Assembly (NCBI RefSeq): GCF_000237925.1
Contig: NC_031502.1
Coordinates: 42,099,975 to 42,163,974 of the forward strand
DNA from: Schistosoma mansoni
Taxonomy: Eukaryota > Platyhelminthes > Trematoda > Strigeidida > Schistosomatidae
Length of the DNA stretch: 64,000 nt
Direction: 5' to 3'
Shown here piece by piece: positions 36,797 through 49,485 of this stretch. How positions within the stretch are numbered: position 1 is the first letter of the stretch; each line of letters begins with the position of its first letter. Position numbers and translations under genes: made by a program. The notes beneath the pieces were generated by a model. That model was not told the origin of the DNA and ran no database searches. It worked only from the letters and a program-made list of their open reading frames with translations.

Positions 36797-37230
36797 GTGG
36801 TATTCTCAACTATAAAATTACTGAAATCTCCACAAAAGCCCCTTCTGATAATAATCATATGCTCACTAGTGACTGACTTCAAGAGATATTTCTTGGAGTC
36901 CTAGTGAGAAGCAGTGATCAGTGGAGTTCAACCAGGTCTGTTGTGAGATATCAACTCACTGAAGACAATGGTGAATGGTTGCTCAAGTTTGTGTATTGGT
37001 TGAAGTTAGACATTAACACTGTTGGATAACGGCTGGCTCAGTGGCCTGGTGGTTAAGCTTTGGTGCATGAGACTGATAGGTCCTGGGTTAGGATCTCGCA
37101 AGGCGGGATCGTGGATGCGCACTGCTGAGGATTCCCACACTGGGATGGAACGGCCGTCCAGTGCTTCCAGGTTTTCCATGGTTGTCTAGCTTTAATTGAC
37201 TCATGATTTCAACTATAAAATATTCTAAAT
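36797..37230 (+). mobile_element. tRNA-derived SINE family 2, copy C with tandem tail
   Basis: A tail segment (CTCAACTATAAAATTACTG, CTCCACAAAAGCCCC, CTGATAATAATCATATG at about 36,807-36,858) runs straight into the head of a full unit (CTCACTAGTGACTG at 36,860). That unit continues through GGTTGAAGTTAGACATTAAC, a tRNA-like part (A-box-like GGCTCAGTGGCCTG, B-box-like GGGTTAGGATC) and a hammerhead-like segment (37,119-37,164), to the same tail (ACTCATGATTTCAACTATAA). Tail joined to head means a tandem arrangement of a unit of about 410 bp. In the hammerhead-like part the first box is intact (CTGAGGA) but GAAA reads GGAA. Confidence 0.75.
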
Positions 37231-37824
37231 TAGCCTGACTTATCTATGGTACACAACAACGACGTGAATCCATTTGCTCACAGTTGATTCAAGCTTTCAC
37301 AAAACCAAAGAAATGTGTTTTCTCTCTCGAACGGTAAACTATCATACAACCTACACATTAGTCGTTACTTTATTATTGTGCATGATTACTAATCTTAAAA
37401 TGGTAATACTTATTAAATTAATTTTGAGAATAGTTTATTTATTAGACCAAGTTAAAATGAAATTGTATCTTGAAACTTAACTGTGATATAATTTCTCTAC
37501 TCACAAGTAGTATAATATCTTGCATTACAGTACAAATGATTTATTATCCTCAAAATCCATTGATATACTTGTAATTTGAGATGTCAACTTTTTCTTCATT
37601 ATTAGTTGAGTAAGCTCTTACGTAATTTTTATGTACATTGGTCTTATAATATGAACAGATGCATTGAATCATATTTTTTAATCTATTTTATTCAATTAAT
37701 TATTTTTTTACATAAGTAATTTTTTCAAATACAGTAATATTAAATGTTTCAGTTGTTGTTTTCTATTAACTTGTTTAGTGAGATATATTTTGGGTTACAG
37801 ATAATTAGGGTAAATACAAAAATG

Positions 37825-38370
37825 CCATTTAGTTATGCCCCCAAATGCCCTGGTACGGCCGAGAGTGGGGAGAGTCCGCTCTCCCTCTCGAAATGCTCTC
37901 ACATGGCCACGCGTATATAGCCACTGCCAGGGAAGTCCTACCCACTGCCTTCTCGTGGCGCGGGTGTTGTTTACGAAATTGAGAGGATGAAAAGTGAATG
38001 TCTGGCGCTTTAACCGGGTTGGTGGACATGAAAAGTCCACCTAGGGGAGTTGGAAAACCCTGATTCCAAACCAATGATGCACATGGGCTCTAGTATCCTG
38101 AAGGAATAAATGGCGTATGAATCAAGCGTTGGTCACCGGCTACCATAGGACTGCATCTCCTAACGATGCTCCACTGCCTTGTGAATCAGACCTTTGGGTT
38201 AAAGGCTCCGGGTGTGGTCCCCTAAGAAAACCACCTGCTTCGATTTGGACACCCGGGCAGTGTGACAACCCTCACACAAATCAAATGAGATTTGTGTGGC
38301 GCATATATATCTGGTGCCCCCTTGTACCAATATTTATGTGTTTAAATAAGTAAATAAATAATAAATATGC
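37825..38370 (+). mobile_element. short GC-rich retroposon, LINE 5'-UTR-like
   Basis: A 540-bp block much richer in GC than its flanks starts near ATGCCATTTAGTTATGCCCC and ends in an AAAT-rich tail (TAAATAAGTAAATAAATAAT). It has no long conserved frame on its sense strand. I recall similar sequence at the 5' end of schistosome RTE elements, which would make this a non-autonomous derivative: a 5' UTR joined to a short 3' tail. That origin is an inference. Confidence 0.5.
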
Positions 38371-40242
38371 AATACATATTAGGATCAATAAAATATGTGA
38401 CTAGAACAAGCCTTGTCCGATGGTTAGATTAGTTTATCTTGTTGGTCATTTAAATGTGTCTACTAAAAGGTCTTTTATGCAGAATATTCCGCTACTTAAG
38501 TTATCTCAGCATAAGGATTTAATTTAGTTATTAAAATTAGCTTTCAAATAAATAGTTTTTTAAATAACTTATATTGGCTTAATCTATTTAATTCATATTG
38601 GTCGACATTCAAACTTTGTAGCCAATCTGATATAGATTGAGACTGTTCATCTTAAAGATAGTTTTTCCTTCCTTTCTCTATCCAAACCCTAGTTAAGCAA
38701 GGATTGTTGATGATTCGTAACGTAGGAGAAAATAGATATCTAAAGCAAAATGACTTTCAATCGTTCTCTAGCTGAAGTCAGTATGCAAAAATGACTTGGA
38801 AACAACTTTGTTAGACAATAGTTTTCAACTGCACTAATAAAATTATGCTTTTCGTATGCGGTTATTCTAAAAATATAATAAAAATGTAATTGTGGATTGT
38901 TCGAAACGACCGTCTTAGTGGGAATTTTTTCCATAAGATATTATGTTAAATAGAATTTGTAAGATAATTGACTTACGTTTTCATTCTTCAAAATAAGCAT
39001 CAAGATAAAAGAAATTAAGTTTTGTGATGGAATTCATATATATTAAGACGATAAAGTAATATCAACACACGTATGAGACAGTTTGTATATGTTGGATGCG
39101 TATTTAGAATTAATAAAACTGACTAACTTGAGTAATTCTAATCCTGTGTTTTCAGTGGGTAAACTTATTCTGATATTTATATAAAGTACGATTAATTTTT
39201 GCTTTGCAGTGTTGATCGATAGATTCACATATTAACATTCACCACCTAAACGTATATTATCGAAATATTGAAATTGACATTTTGAATGACACTTGATGGT
39301 TCGAACCTAACTATTTCAAAATAAGTAAACCTTCTGTATTTTCGCCACTATGATTATATGTATTGAGGACTTGTAAGATGTGGGTTATTTTTATTCCTAA
39401 TATTCTCATAACTAATTACCATTGTTTTTTATCTGTATTCGAGTAAGCTATCAAAATGTTAAATTTCTGGCTTAATGACACAAAGCTTTCTTGGCTGATT
39501 AAATTTTAGGAGTTTCTATGATTGAAACAGTGAGATTTCTAATATTTTCTCTATCTTAAGTACCAACTCTGACGTATAGGTAGTCCTAAATAGCATACTA
39601 TTTTCAGTATACTGACCATGACTAGAACAGGTATAAATGTATAAGTAGTAAAGGTTAAGGTCTGGGACATTTCGTTTTGTTTTTTTTCTGTCAAATAAAC
39701 AACTTAGTTGATTATGGTTTCATGTATAGGGATTTCGTGACTGTAACAACTATCCGGAAACAAAATAGTCTTTTCAAATGAAAATGAGCAATTATTTAAT
39801 TAGGAATTTCTAGAATAGATAATTATTTAATTTAATGAAATAAAAATTAGTGACTAGACATATGCATATGTGTTTCTTAAGGGAGTATAGTTCTATGAGT
39901 AGCAAGTACAGACAGACTATGAATGAAATCGATTCTTTTTGTTATGTTGTCAACCAATGAGAGAACAACACCTAAGCCATACTACATAATGAAAATAAAT
40001 ATCTTAATGCGTAGGATGAACCATTTGTATTGTTTAATCACATCTTGACTAAAAGAAAGCACATAAATATTTGGACAATTTGGTTAACGCCTGACTTATT
40101 GAAATTTATTACAAGTATGGGAATTAAAATAGCGTGTTTATGAGGAATTTTATCAAAATCAAGGGACCATGTTCGAAAATTCCGCACATACGATATATTC
40201 AATGATCCTAAAACTATTAATTGATCGATTATTCTTTTAATC
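38371..40242. other. intergenic 5' flank of the RADIL-like gene
   Basis: AT-rich and free of recognisable repeats. The promoter and 5' untranslated exons of the downstream gene should lie here, but no element can be named. Confidence 0.45.
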
Positions 40243-42144
40243 ATGTTAAACAGAGTTGCAAACCTTGGTTCGAACTCCCAAATTCCCCGAGGTAATACTT
40301 TAACTAACGAGCGTAACTCCGAAAAAAAGAGAAAGTCAATATTTCGCACATCTCGTTCAGCATCGAAATCGCGTCAAAACATATCATCATCTGCTATATG
40401 GAATAATCATAATAGTAGTAACATTAGATATAATAATAGAGACAATGAAAATTCTTCATATCCAAAGGACTTATCCTGGGAACAAATAGTAACGAATGAT
40501 GGCTTTAAAAAGCATTTTCTTAAAATATTTTGTGAAAAAGTACGTGAAGGAGATCACTTTAAAACTATTAGAATTAATGGTTCAACTACGGCAGGATCAG
40601 TTGTTAAAGAGTTAGTTGACACTTATTATTTAAAATATGGAACACGTGATGATTTTTGTTTATATGAAATTATTGGACATATTCAACCAGTTTCATCTCC
40701 TAATTTATCAGCTACACCAATTTGGTCTTTCACTGAACGTAATACTCGTCAAATAGATTTAAATGAAAATATTATTTCATTATTACAAAACACCATTCCA
40801 GGTTACGGATTATGCCGGAGATTAGAACTTAGACCCGTAAACAATGGCTATAATACAACTGGATCCATGTTTATGAAAGAAAGTAGAAGTGTAGATTGTT
40901 CACAGGCTAGTTTACGAGGTTCTGTTTCAGCTTCTCAAACTACATTAAATTCATCAAGATCTTGTACACCTGTAAATGGAATTACACTCTTCAAAGATTC
41001 TCGACGAGGTCGTGCATTTCGTGGAGTACAAATTCCAAATGGACCTTATTTCCTTTTATTACGTGGTAATCAACCAGATCGGGATGTTCTTTTGCATGAT
41101 GTTACCAAGTTAATCATTGATAATGCAATGCAGTCATATATGACTATTGGTTATGGGAAACACGTTGATATTCGGCTTTATCCTACACCATCTGAATTGA
41201 ATTCATCTCAAGGGGATTGTATTATTGCAAAAGTTGTAGGTTACAATGTAATAAATACATCAAATAATTCATCTAAGGAAAGTTTAGTATTTCTTGAACC
41301 ATGGGATCAGGGTATTGATCCTACTGTTAGTTCTACTGGTACGATTACATCTAACAGTTTTCATCGTATACAAGATAATATTGAAATTTATGTTAATGAT
41401 GTGTTGGTCAAACCATCTTATTCACTGAAATTCCAAAGACAACAACTTCGTCCTGGTGATCTCATCTTTTTTGGTTCGCGTAAACGTGGTTATGTTTATT
41501 TATTCAAAGATCCAAGGTGTATACCTGACCATAAATTAGAACTTTCATTTACAAAAAATGATGCTGGCGGTATTAATAATATGGAAATAAACAGAAATGT
41601 GAAAAATATCAAGGCAAGTGTATCCGATGATAATGATATCACTCCGCGTTCATCAGGACACGACAATTTCAGTGTTCATTCATCCTCTGTACTCGAAGAT
41701 ATGAAACAGTTCAAAGCAATTCCAGCATTAAATGAATTGGAATGGATAATTGAGCCATTACTAGTTCCATTGAAACTTTCCGATTCAGCATCTTTATCAA
41801 CTTCGATATCAACTTCTTTTCTGTCATCATCCATTTCACAGAAATTAATAAGTTTAGATGCATTAGGTGCATGGGATATCAAAACTGATTCAATATTAGA
41901 ACCATGGAGATCAGCATGTTTATTAAGTTTATTGATTAGAGCTATTGGATTGACTAAATTACGCAATGACAATACTAATATTACTACTTATTCAGTCATT
42001 ACTCATGAAAGTAACAATAATATTGTGAAGAATGGTATGAATACTAAAAACTCAGGATCTAACATACTGAGAAGTAATTCTATTGAAGATCTTTTTAAAC
42101 AAATCACATCAATATTATCCAATTATCAAAAACGTGCAGAGTTG
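40243..42144 (+). CDS. RADIL: RADIL/RASIP1-like protein, large 5' exon
   Basis: A single uninterrupted exon encodes about 634 residues and should end before a consensus donor, TTG|GTGAGT (GT at 42,145), in phase 0. The open frame runs on to 42,195 only by reading into the intron. After a basic, Ser-rich start (residues 24-50), residues about 85-200 form a Ras-association domain (HFKTIRINGSTTAGSVVKEL, DDFCLYEIIGHI, CRRLELRPV). Residues about 268-425 resemble an FHA domain (GPYFLLLRGNQ, LRPGDLIFFGSRKRGYVYLF, KDPR). From about 490 the start of the dilute-type region follows (ALNELEWIIEPLLVPLKL). This order matches RADIL and RASIP1, effectors of Rap/Ras GTPases in cell adhesion and junctions. The Met at 40,243 is the first in frame; an acceptor TTAAACAG ending at 40,252 could instead mean an earlier start exon. 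Confidence 0.82.
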
Positions 42145-42320
42145 GTGAGTATTATGAGTAATTTAAAAAAATTAATAATAGAAAATTGTTTGTAGGCTAT
42201 AAAAGTTTATTATAGTTGTTAACTTAGTGTATAATAATTCATTTTTAAACGTTTTATGAGTATTACAAGAATAAATTGATGGTTTTTTAAGCTATTCAAT
42301 AAAAAAGAGTTCGTAATGAT

Positions 42321-42590
42321 ACAACGTTGAAGTTAGAGAATAACACCATCGGATACCGGCTCAGTGTTCTAGTGGTTAAGCGCTCTGGCGCGAGACTGAT
42401 AAGTCTTGGGTTAGAATCTCGCGAGGCGGGGTTTTGGATGCTCACTGCTGAGGATTCCCACACTTGAATGGAACGGCTCTCCAGTGCTTCTAGGTTTCCC
42501 ATGGTTGTCTAGCTTCAATCGACTCATGATTTCAACTATGAAAAATACTGAAATCTCCACAAAACCCCTTCTGATAATAATAAAAATTTA
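42321..42590 (+). mobile_element. tRNA-derived SINE family 2, copy D
   Basis: Runs from CGTTGAAGTTAGAGAATAAC through an A-box-like GGCTCAGTGTTCTAG, a hammerhead-like segment (42,441-42,487; first box CTGAGGA intact, second box altered) and GACTCATGATTTCAACTAT to CTCCACAAAACCCC and CTGATAATAAT. It lies about 180 bp inside the long intron. Confidence 0.75.
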
Positions 42591-45500
42591 AATTTTAAAA
42601 GTAAACTATTTTGTGTAAATTTTTTCGTTGAAATTTTTGTTTGTTTGTTATTCTAATTTTGTTGTTGTTGTTGATAGAGTTAATTCTTTCCACTATTCTT
42701 TTAAAGAAATACAATTATCAACAGTATACAAAGAACTTAGTGAATCTATTTTACTATCAGTAATTTCAAAGTCTAAGTAAATATCCAGTTTGGATGTAAG
42801 TTCCATTAGAAAACGATACCTAATGCAAGGAAAATTAGATTGAATAGTTGAATAGTGGATGCTTTTGTTAGTGATGATTTTTTCGAGATGAATAGTTTGA
42901 TTACAATGCGTCTACTGCTAGTAGAAATGTATGATTTAATTTCGTAACAAATCATAAGTCAATTTCGATAAAGATTATATATCTATAAAACTAAAAACTA
43001 CCAGAAATAACTCATATTGGGAAAATTAGTTAATTAACATGTTGTAATCCGTAGTTTCAAGAAGAAATTTCAGAGGTTAATCTACAGAGAAAGTATGTAA
43101 TGGTAAGACTTTAGAATGTTACTTAGTAAGGTACTAATTCGGAAAGCTTACTGCGTTTGTATTTATATATTCATTTGCTCTTCAACGACCATAGTTACAA
43201 CTTCATGAATTATTTGATGAGATTGAACCCCTCATAAATATAGATTATCCATACAGTTTCTTGCTACTTTGTGTATAGTCTGCTTTGGTAAAAACTTGAA
43301 TTTCTGCAAGTGTTTATCATTTGAATATCAGTCTTTTTGTTAGTAGGTAAAATCTGAAAGGAAGCAGATCAAAAATGTTTATGTGCTCGGTTTGAAAGAG
43401 AGTAGTAGGTGTATTCAAGTAAACAGTAATTTTCCAAACAATCTTTATTTATTATGGAAACAACATTACATTTGTTCATTAGCCTTCTAAAAAAAGCAGT
43501 AAAGAAGAGAAAAATAAATAAAATTATGGCCTGAAGAAGGAAGGTTTGTGTTTCGGAAATCTGGTCTCGCTAAATGCTGAGGAATATAACTAATTGTGGG
43601 TCATAAATTATTTCGAGGATTAGGAATGGTTGTGAAATTTGAGGGTTCTTCAGAAACAAGTCAAATAATTTCCTTGGTTTGTTAATTCAGAAACAGATTA
43701 AATTTATATATATTGGGATGAAATAGAGAGAAATCTTACATGTGGAAGGAGTTAACTCATCTGGTTTACCGATTTTTTATATTAATTTCTGTTTCAGTCA
43801 CTGTGTGTCGTGCATGACTATCACTTAGTTGATATTTACTCAACTAAACGTATTTCAGCACACTTACTGTTCAGTCAACTAATGTCCTAGTTTAGAAAAT
43901 CTGATTATTTGACTGATCTTAAATTGTAATTTCTGAAGTAAAGCTAATTGAAAGACTGTTTCTGTAGGATTAAAAATTAGATATTACATGGGGTTGACAA
44001 AATGAATTGGAAGTTTCTTTTCATTCAATCTTATCTATAGCATCGTCAAAAAATCCCCAGCAGTACTCGATAAACGAATACTTACTGCTTACTTTTAAAA
44101 CTAACTTTAGTAGATTTCGGAAACATTTAACGGAAACAGCATTTTGTGTACGATATACATATATATAAAAAGAAGCAATCAGATTTTGTATACATTATCT
44201 TCATACCATTGTGATTGAATTCGATAAATCTAAAGAATGAACCAATGGAAGATAAATCGATTGGGATAAACTTGTGATGTTTGAAAACTTCCGAATCACT
44301 GAAGATTCATTGTCAGAATTGTTTAAGATCAAGGGATCAGCTTCTCACCAAAACTACTTTTTTTCAAATTTTGGTTGATAGTTGTTGTTCAACAAAGCTT
44401 TTCCTGTCTAACATCGTCATACAGTATTTTATGATGGTTACCCGATATTAGTGGAATTTCTGATTTTGGTAGAGTAAACCAGATGAATCCGTGAAATGTG
44501 TCCATGGGTGAGTTACTATTATTGGGTAGAATTTTCCGTTACCCAAGGTCACCACATGGATGTCTATATCAAGGTCACTGTGTCTCCCAATTAATACAGA
44601 TGAGAAGTAAATATTATTCATTTATGATTAGACTATGCGGCTTGTTAAATCTTCTTATATTCTTCTATTATCCTATTGAGTTGATTAGATTTTGAATCAT
44701 CCATGGTCCCTGAATGGATAATAGATCATGTCAGTTTGTTAATCACAATATTACTTCAACTTATACTAAAGTTAGATACTTGTTATTTTTGTTTGAAATT
44801 CCTCAGTAATTTGAATTTAATTTTTAATAAGAACAGGTTATATAAATCGATTATTATTTACCTTCATTGTATACTATAGATAATCAGTAATACTCTCAAT
44901 CTTAATATTGACGTATATTTTCATTTAATCCCGTATGTACTAACAAACAAACAAACAAAATAAATTCTGAATGTTTCTTCTAATTAATAGTAATACACAT
45001 AACATATGTACTAATTTCATTACTTTCTTCAATTAAACTGAAATATCTCGCTTTAGTGAACTTTACATTTACTTAAAATACACAAAAAAGTTACAATGTG
45101 TAATATTCATTAGCGCATGTACACAAGTCTATATTATGATACATAATGATTCAAACAAAATTCGGATTCTGACAAAGTGTTTTGATGTAACAACCGAAAT
45201 GATGTATGTATATATATATGCTTTGTTTTTTTAGAAACGACTTATCAAACCTATTTTGATACCCGAACAAGTTTAATTCATGAAACGTCAATACCATTAA
45301 GCTTGTCATTGCTTAACCGATAAAATACATCTATTTTGTTTTGAGCAAATGCTGATAACAAAAGACTCATTTAAATAGTCGGATGATAAAATACTTACTT
45401 CAACTAAGAGTTAGCATTTTGGAGGTATCATCTTTAAAGCTTTACATTGATAACTATATATGACACTATTTTTCATAATCAATTTATTTGCTTTGTTTGA

Positions 45501-45654
45501 GTTTTTCAAAGCATTTCTCAACATGATTAATAATAGTATCATTTTACCATAAATAATAATGTTTTTCTTATAAACAATCATTTAAAACATTTACTCAATC
45601 AATGATTGTATAGTTAAGTGTATGAAATCTCAAGGAAGAGAGATCTATTAGCTA

Positions 45655-45735
45655 AATGGTGAGATTGATCAGTTGCAGTCCTAACAATATCAATGGGAAG
45701 ATCCAAACAAACAATACTAAGTAAATGGTGATCAG
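45655..45735 (+). mobile_element. SMα-like SINE end fragment
   Basis: Contains GATTGATCAGTTGCAGTCCT and GGGAAGATCCAAACAAACA, the segment that flanks the tRNA-like end of SMα-like copies at 50.3 and 53.8 kb. Confidence 0.6.
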
Positions 45736-46429
45736 TTATTATTAGTATTGTACTATTAATTGATCGATAGAAACCTTCTTTATTATTTTTAATGTTAAGA
45801 ATTCATTAAGATGATAATACATTAAATATTTTTGTATATTTATGCCTTATTCAATAGTTCAATATATTTAAAGAATAGAAAAAAAATTTATAATTTTGCT
45901 AGTAATTTCAATAGTTAAAATGTTTATTTATTTTTGTAAAATTCTTGTTTTTTTTTCCTTTCAAATTATTGTAATTTAAATAATGCTAAACTGAACTTTT
46001 CATTTTTCTTAAAAGTACTATAAAATTAAAACTGTTATAATTGTGCAAACATATAAAGTGCTTATTTAATACTTATGTCCAATATATATATCTATGTATG
46101 TGTTTTCGTTAATTGAAGTTGTATATAGGTATGGTAAACTATTAGATAACAATTGTAGAGTGATTTAAAGCCTTATGAAATGTTTAGGCTTCATAATAAT
46201 GTTCAATAAATTTAAACAATAAACTATTAGTAACAACAACCTATATCAAATCATTCAATGGGTTTTCTTATACTATTATCAAAGATAGTACTGGCTCAAG
46301 TTCATGCTAGTGTAGTAGAATGCAGGATTGTGAAATGATAGTTGAATTAAGTTCTTGTTTGTATCTCAGACGTTATATGGTTGTATTGTAGATGTAGTTA
46401 TATTACTTAATTACTAACGACTATTACCC

Positions 46430-48140
46430 ATCGTTGGAGCACAGGTCACCTAATAGGAGTCCTCAACCAATTCTGTCCTGGGCTCACTTTTCCAGTTGTT
46501 CGCAGTTGTGATTCATTATTTTGATGTCTTTCCAATTCCCAAATGCAATTTTTCCTTTGATTCAACTTTCTGCCTTTTGCCTTCAGGATTCCAATTTAAG
46601 GCTTGATTTGTTCTCTGCCGAAGTAGATTGTTGCTGATGGTATCCGGTCAACGAACTTTGAGTATCTTGCGTGGACAATTGTTTATAAATACTTGTACTG
46701 TTTTGATGATGGTTGTAGTAGTCCTCGAAGTTTCAGCTCCATACAGTAGAACTGTCTTGACGTTCTTATCGAAGATTGTGACTTTCATATTTGTTGACAG
46801 TTGTTTTAAGTTCTATATTATCTTCAACTGTCAGAATGATACCCTTACTTTGCCAATCCATGCATTCGCATCTGTATCGGATCCTTCTTGTTCATCGATG
46901 ATGCTACTTAGATACATGAAACGTTCGTCTCTTCCAAAGTTTCTTCATCAAGTGTGACTGGGTTGGTGTTCTCCGTGTTGTACTTGAGGATGTTGCTTTT
47001 TTCCTTGTGTATGTTGAGACCTACTGCTGCAGAGGTTACTGCTACACTAACTGCCTTCAACTCAATTATTGCTTGTATCGAATGGAAGAGTTTGTTCATC
47101 TGCAAAATTCAAATCGTCTGGCTTCATCCAAGCTCTCCATTTTATTCCGTGCTTCCCTGGGATGTGGAGGTCTTTATAATTTAATCGATAACCAGAAGAA
47201 AAACAAGTGGGGAAGCAAGTAACCTTGTTTGACTCCGATCCTCACTTAGAACACATACTTCAGCTGTCCTCCATGCACGATTCTGCAGTATAGTCCGTCT
47301 TATGAATTCCGGATGATATTAACGATTTTCTCAACTACTCACTCTACAGAGTCGTAGAAATTTGCATAATGTTCTCCTATCCACACTATCAAATGCTTTC
47401 ACATAATCAAGGAAGCTGATGTATAGTGACGAGGTCCATTCAATTGTTTGTTCAACAATGATTCGTAGTTTCACAATGTGGTCTGTGGAGGACCGATCTT
47501 TGAGAAAGCCGGTCTGTTGATCCAGAGGCTGGATGTCTACTGAATCCTTCATCCAGTTCAACAACAGTCTGTTGATAACCTTACCTGTTACTGATAGTGG
47601 AATGATACCTCTGTAGTTTTCACATTTGCTTAGATCTCCTTTCTTTGGTATCCTGATGATATATTCTTCTTTTCAGTCTGTCAGTGGCACTGCTGTAGAA
47701 CTTGGAACCTGTTGTTGAGAGTTCTCTTGAATTTGTTGAGTTTGTCAGTATGTTGGAGGAAGGCTGTATTGAACCTTTGTAATGCTGTTTCTCCAGATGT
47801 CCAATGCTCCTTTGGCTTCAGCTTCATTTTGAAAACCACAAATTGGTGGGGGTCTGATGTTATGTCAGCTCTTCTATTTGTTCTCTTGTCCTTCATGGAT
47901 CTTTTGAATTTTTTATTGATGCAAATATGATCGATTTTTCTCTCTGTAGTGTGGTCTGGTGAAGCTCGTGTAGCTATATGTATGGGTTTGTGGGTTGATG
48001 TAGTTCCACCTATAAACACTTTGTTGAAGGCGCATAAATTTACAAATCTCTCACCATTTTCGTTCCGTTTTCCCAGTGCATATTATCTTATGATATCTTC
48101 ATACCCTATGATGTTCATTCCAACCTTTTTGTTTAGGTCT
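46430..48140 (-). mobile_element. RTE LINE (SR2/Perere-3-like), 5'-truncated
   Basis: On the minus strand, the end of an APE endonuclease is at 47,681-48,140 (a GDLNKKVGMN block at the truncation point, then ASPDHTTERKIDHICINKKF). It is followed by reverse-transcriptase blocks at 47,331-47,564 (SLYISFLDYVKAFDSVDRR) and the weaker C-terminal part down to about 46,440. It is the same family as the plus-strand copy at 19.3 kb. Several frames are needed. The 5' break lies inside the endonuclease, next to a short fold-back sequence. Confidence 0.85.
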
Positions 48141-48934
48141 CCTAAACAGAAACAAAAAGGTCTCTTAGATAATCCAAGAAGGGATGTAGAGATAAATGGA
48201 AAGAAGTGTGTAAAGTAGAACTACACAACTAAGTTTTCCTTCATGTCAATAAACATAAAAACAGAGGATAGTTGCGAAGAAAAGCTCACACAAAGAAGAA
48301 ATTCGAGGTCTTCTCTTTGTTATGGAATCGTTGGTGAACATTATTAAACCAGAAGAATAGACAATGTTGAATTACGTGTTACCAACTAAATGTTTTTAAT
48401 AAACAAATTAGAATAACGAATCATGAATATAATAGACGGTGGTTTTGCACATATTATTAGTGTTATTAACATAAATTCGTACATTTTCTTGGTTACTGAG
48501 TGATTGTACTATGTGTATTTAATCAGTGAAATTAGCATTGAGAAAACACTTATCACTCGTAGTTACAATGGATTTCAATATAATATTTGATATACATTGA
48601 CAAATTGCTGCGTTTATGCTAACATTCATTGTTGACTGATAATGTTGACATTTATAATACACATTGTTACTTTATCCATAGTCATGGCAAATAAACACGA
48701 GTATTTTCTTCTTTCAGTTTATGTAAAATTTATTTCATTTATGTATATTAGAATTTCTATGGGGAGGAAATGCACTGAATTTTTGTACTTGGGTTTATTC
48801 ATACGTGATTAAAATATTTATGATAATAGTAAGATCATAAATAGAGCTTTTTTAAGGTCAGATAAAGAGATATGACATAAACTATATGGACACTGATGAG
48901 TCACTACAAAGAAAAAAATGGAATTTATTATATA

Positions 48935-49285
48935 GTTAAAATCATGAGTCAATTGAAGCTAGACCACCATGGAAAACCTGGAAGCACTGGACAGCCGTTT
49001 CGTTCTATTGTGGGACACCTCAGCAGTGCGCATCCACGATCCCGCCTCGCAGGATTCGAACCCAGGACCTGCCAGTCTCGCGCCAGAGCACTTAACCGAT
49101 AGACCACTGAGCCAGCCGTTATCCAACAGTGTTAATGTCTAACCTCAACCAATCCACGAAATTGCGCGACCAACTCCCATTGTACTGGGGTAGATACCTG
49201 TCTCTACCTGACATGGATTAGCTCCACTGGCCACGACCTCTCACTAGAACTCCAGGAATTACCTCATGGAGCCAGTCACTAGTGA
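48935..49285 (-). mobile_element. tRNA-derived SINE family 2, copy E (near full length)
   Basis: On the minus strand it runs from the head (CATATGCTCACTAGTGACTG) through the linker and GGTTGAGGTTAGACATTAAC. It continues through an A-box-like GGCTCAGTGGTCTATCGG, a perfect B-box-like GGTTCGAATCC and a hammerhead-like segment (48,984-49,029) to GACTCATGATTTTAACTATA. The hammerhead first box reads CTGAGGT, with GAAA present. It faces copy F head to head. Confidence 0.8.
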
Positions 49286-49485
49286 GCATATGAGACTGGC
49301 AGGTCCTGGGTTCGAATCCTGCGAGGCGGGATCGTGGATGCGCACTGCTGAGGTGTCCCACAATAGAACGAAACGGCTGTCCAGTGCTTCCAGGTTTTCC
49401 ATAGTGGTCTAGCTTCAATTGACTCATGATCTTAACTATATAAAAAATTACTAAAATCTCCACAAAACCCCCTTGTGAAAATGAA
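49286..49485 (+). mobile_element. tRNA-derived SINE family 2, copy F (5' truncated)
   Basis: Starts inside the tRNA-like part (AGACTGGCAGGTCCTGGG), then has GGTTCGAATCC, a hammerhead-like segment (49,342-49,387) and the family tail with CTCCACAAAACCCCC. It shares with copy E the unusual CTGAGGTGTCCCACAATAG variant, so the two are close relatives in inverted orientation. Confidence 0.8.

Noticed and set aside
38117-38353. 78-residue frame in the GC-rich block as a gene
   Set aside because: The block is repeat-like with a retroposon tail and the frame has no family similarity.
42145-42195. Extension of the RADIL-like protein to the stop at 42,193
   Set aside because: A consensus donor GTGAGT stands at 42,145 and the next exon at 56,920 fits its phase; the last 16 residues look like intron read-through.
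49010-49130. Functional tRNA genes at the tRNA-like parts of the SINEs
   Set aside because: A-box and B-box-like parts are present, but the cloverleaf is incomplete (no convincing acceptor stem) and each is embedded in a repeated SINE body.
48896-49463. Similar reading frames on both strands (QLKLDHHGKPGSTGQPF type) as a protein family
   Set aside because: They are translations of the two inverted SINE family 2 copies and vanish in other copies.
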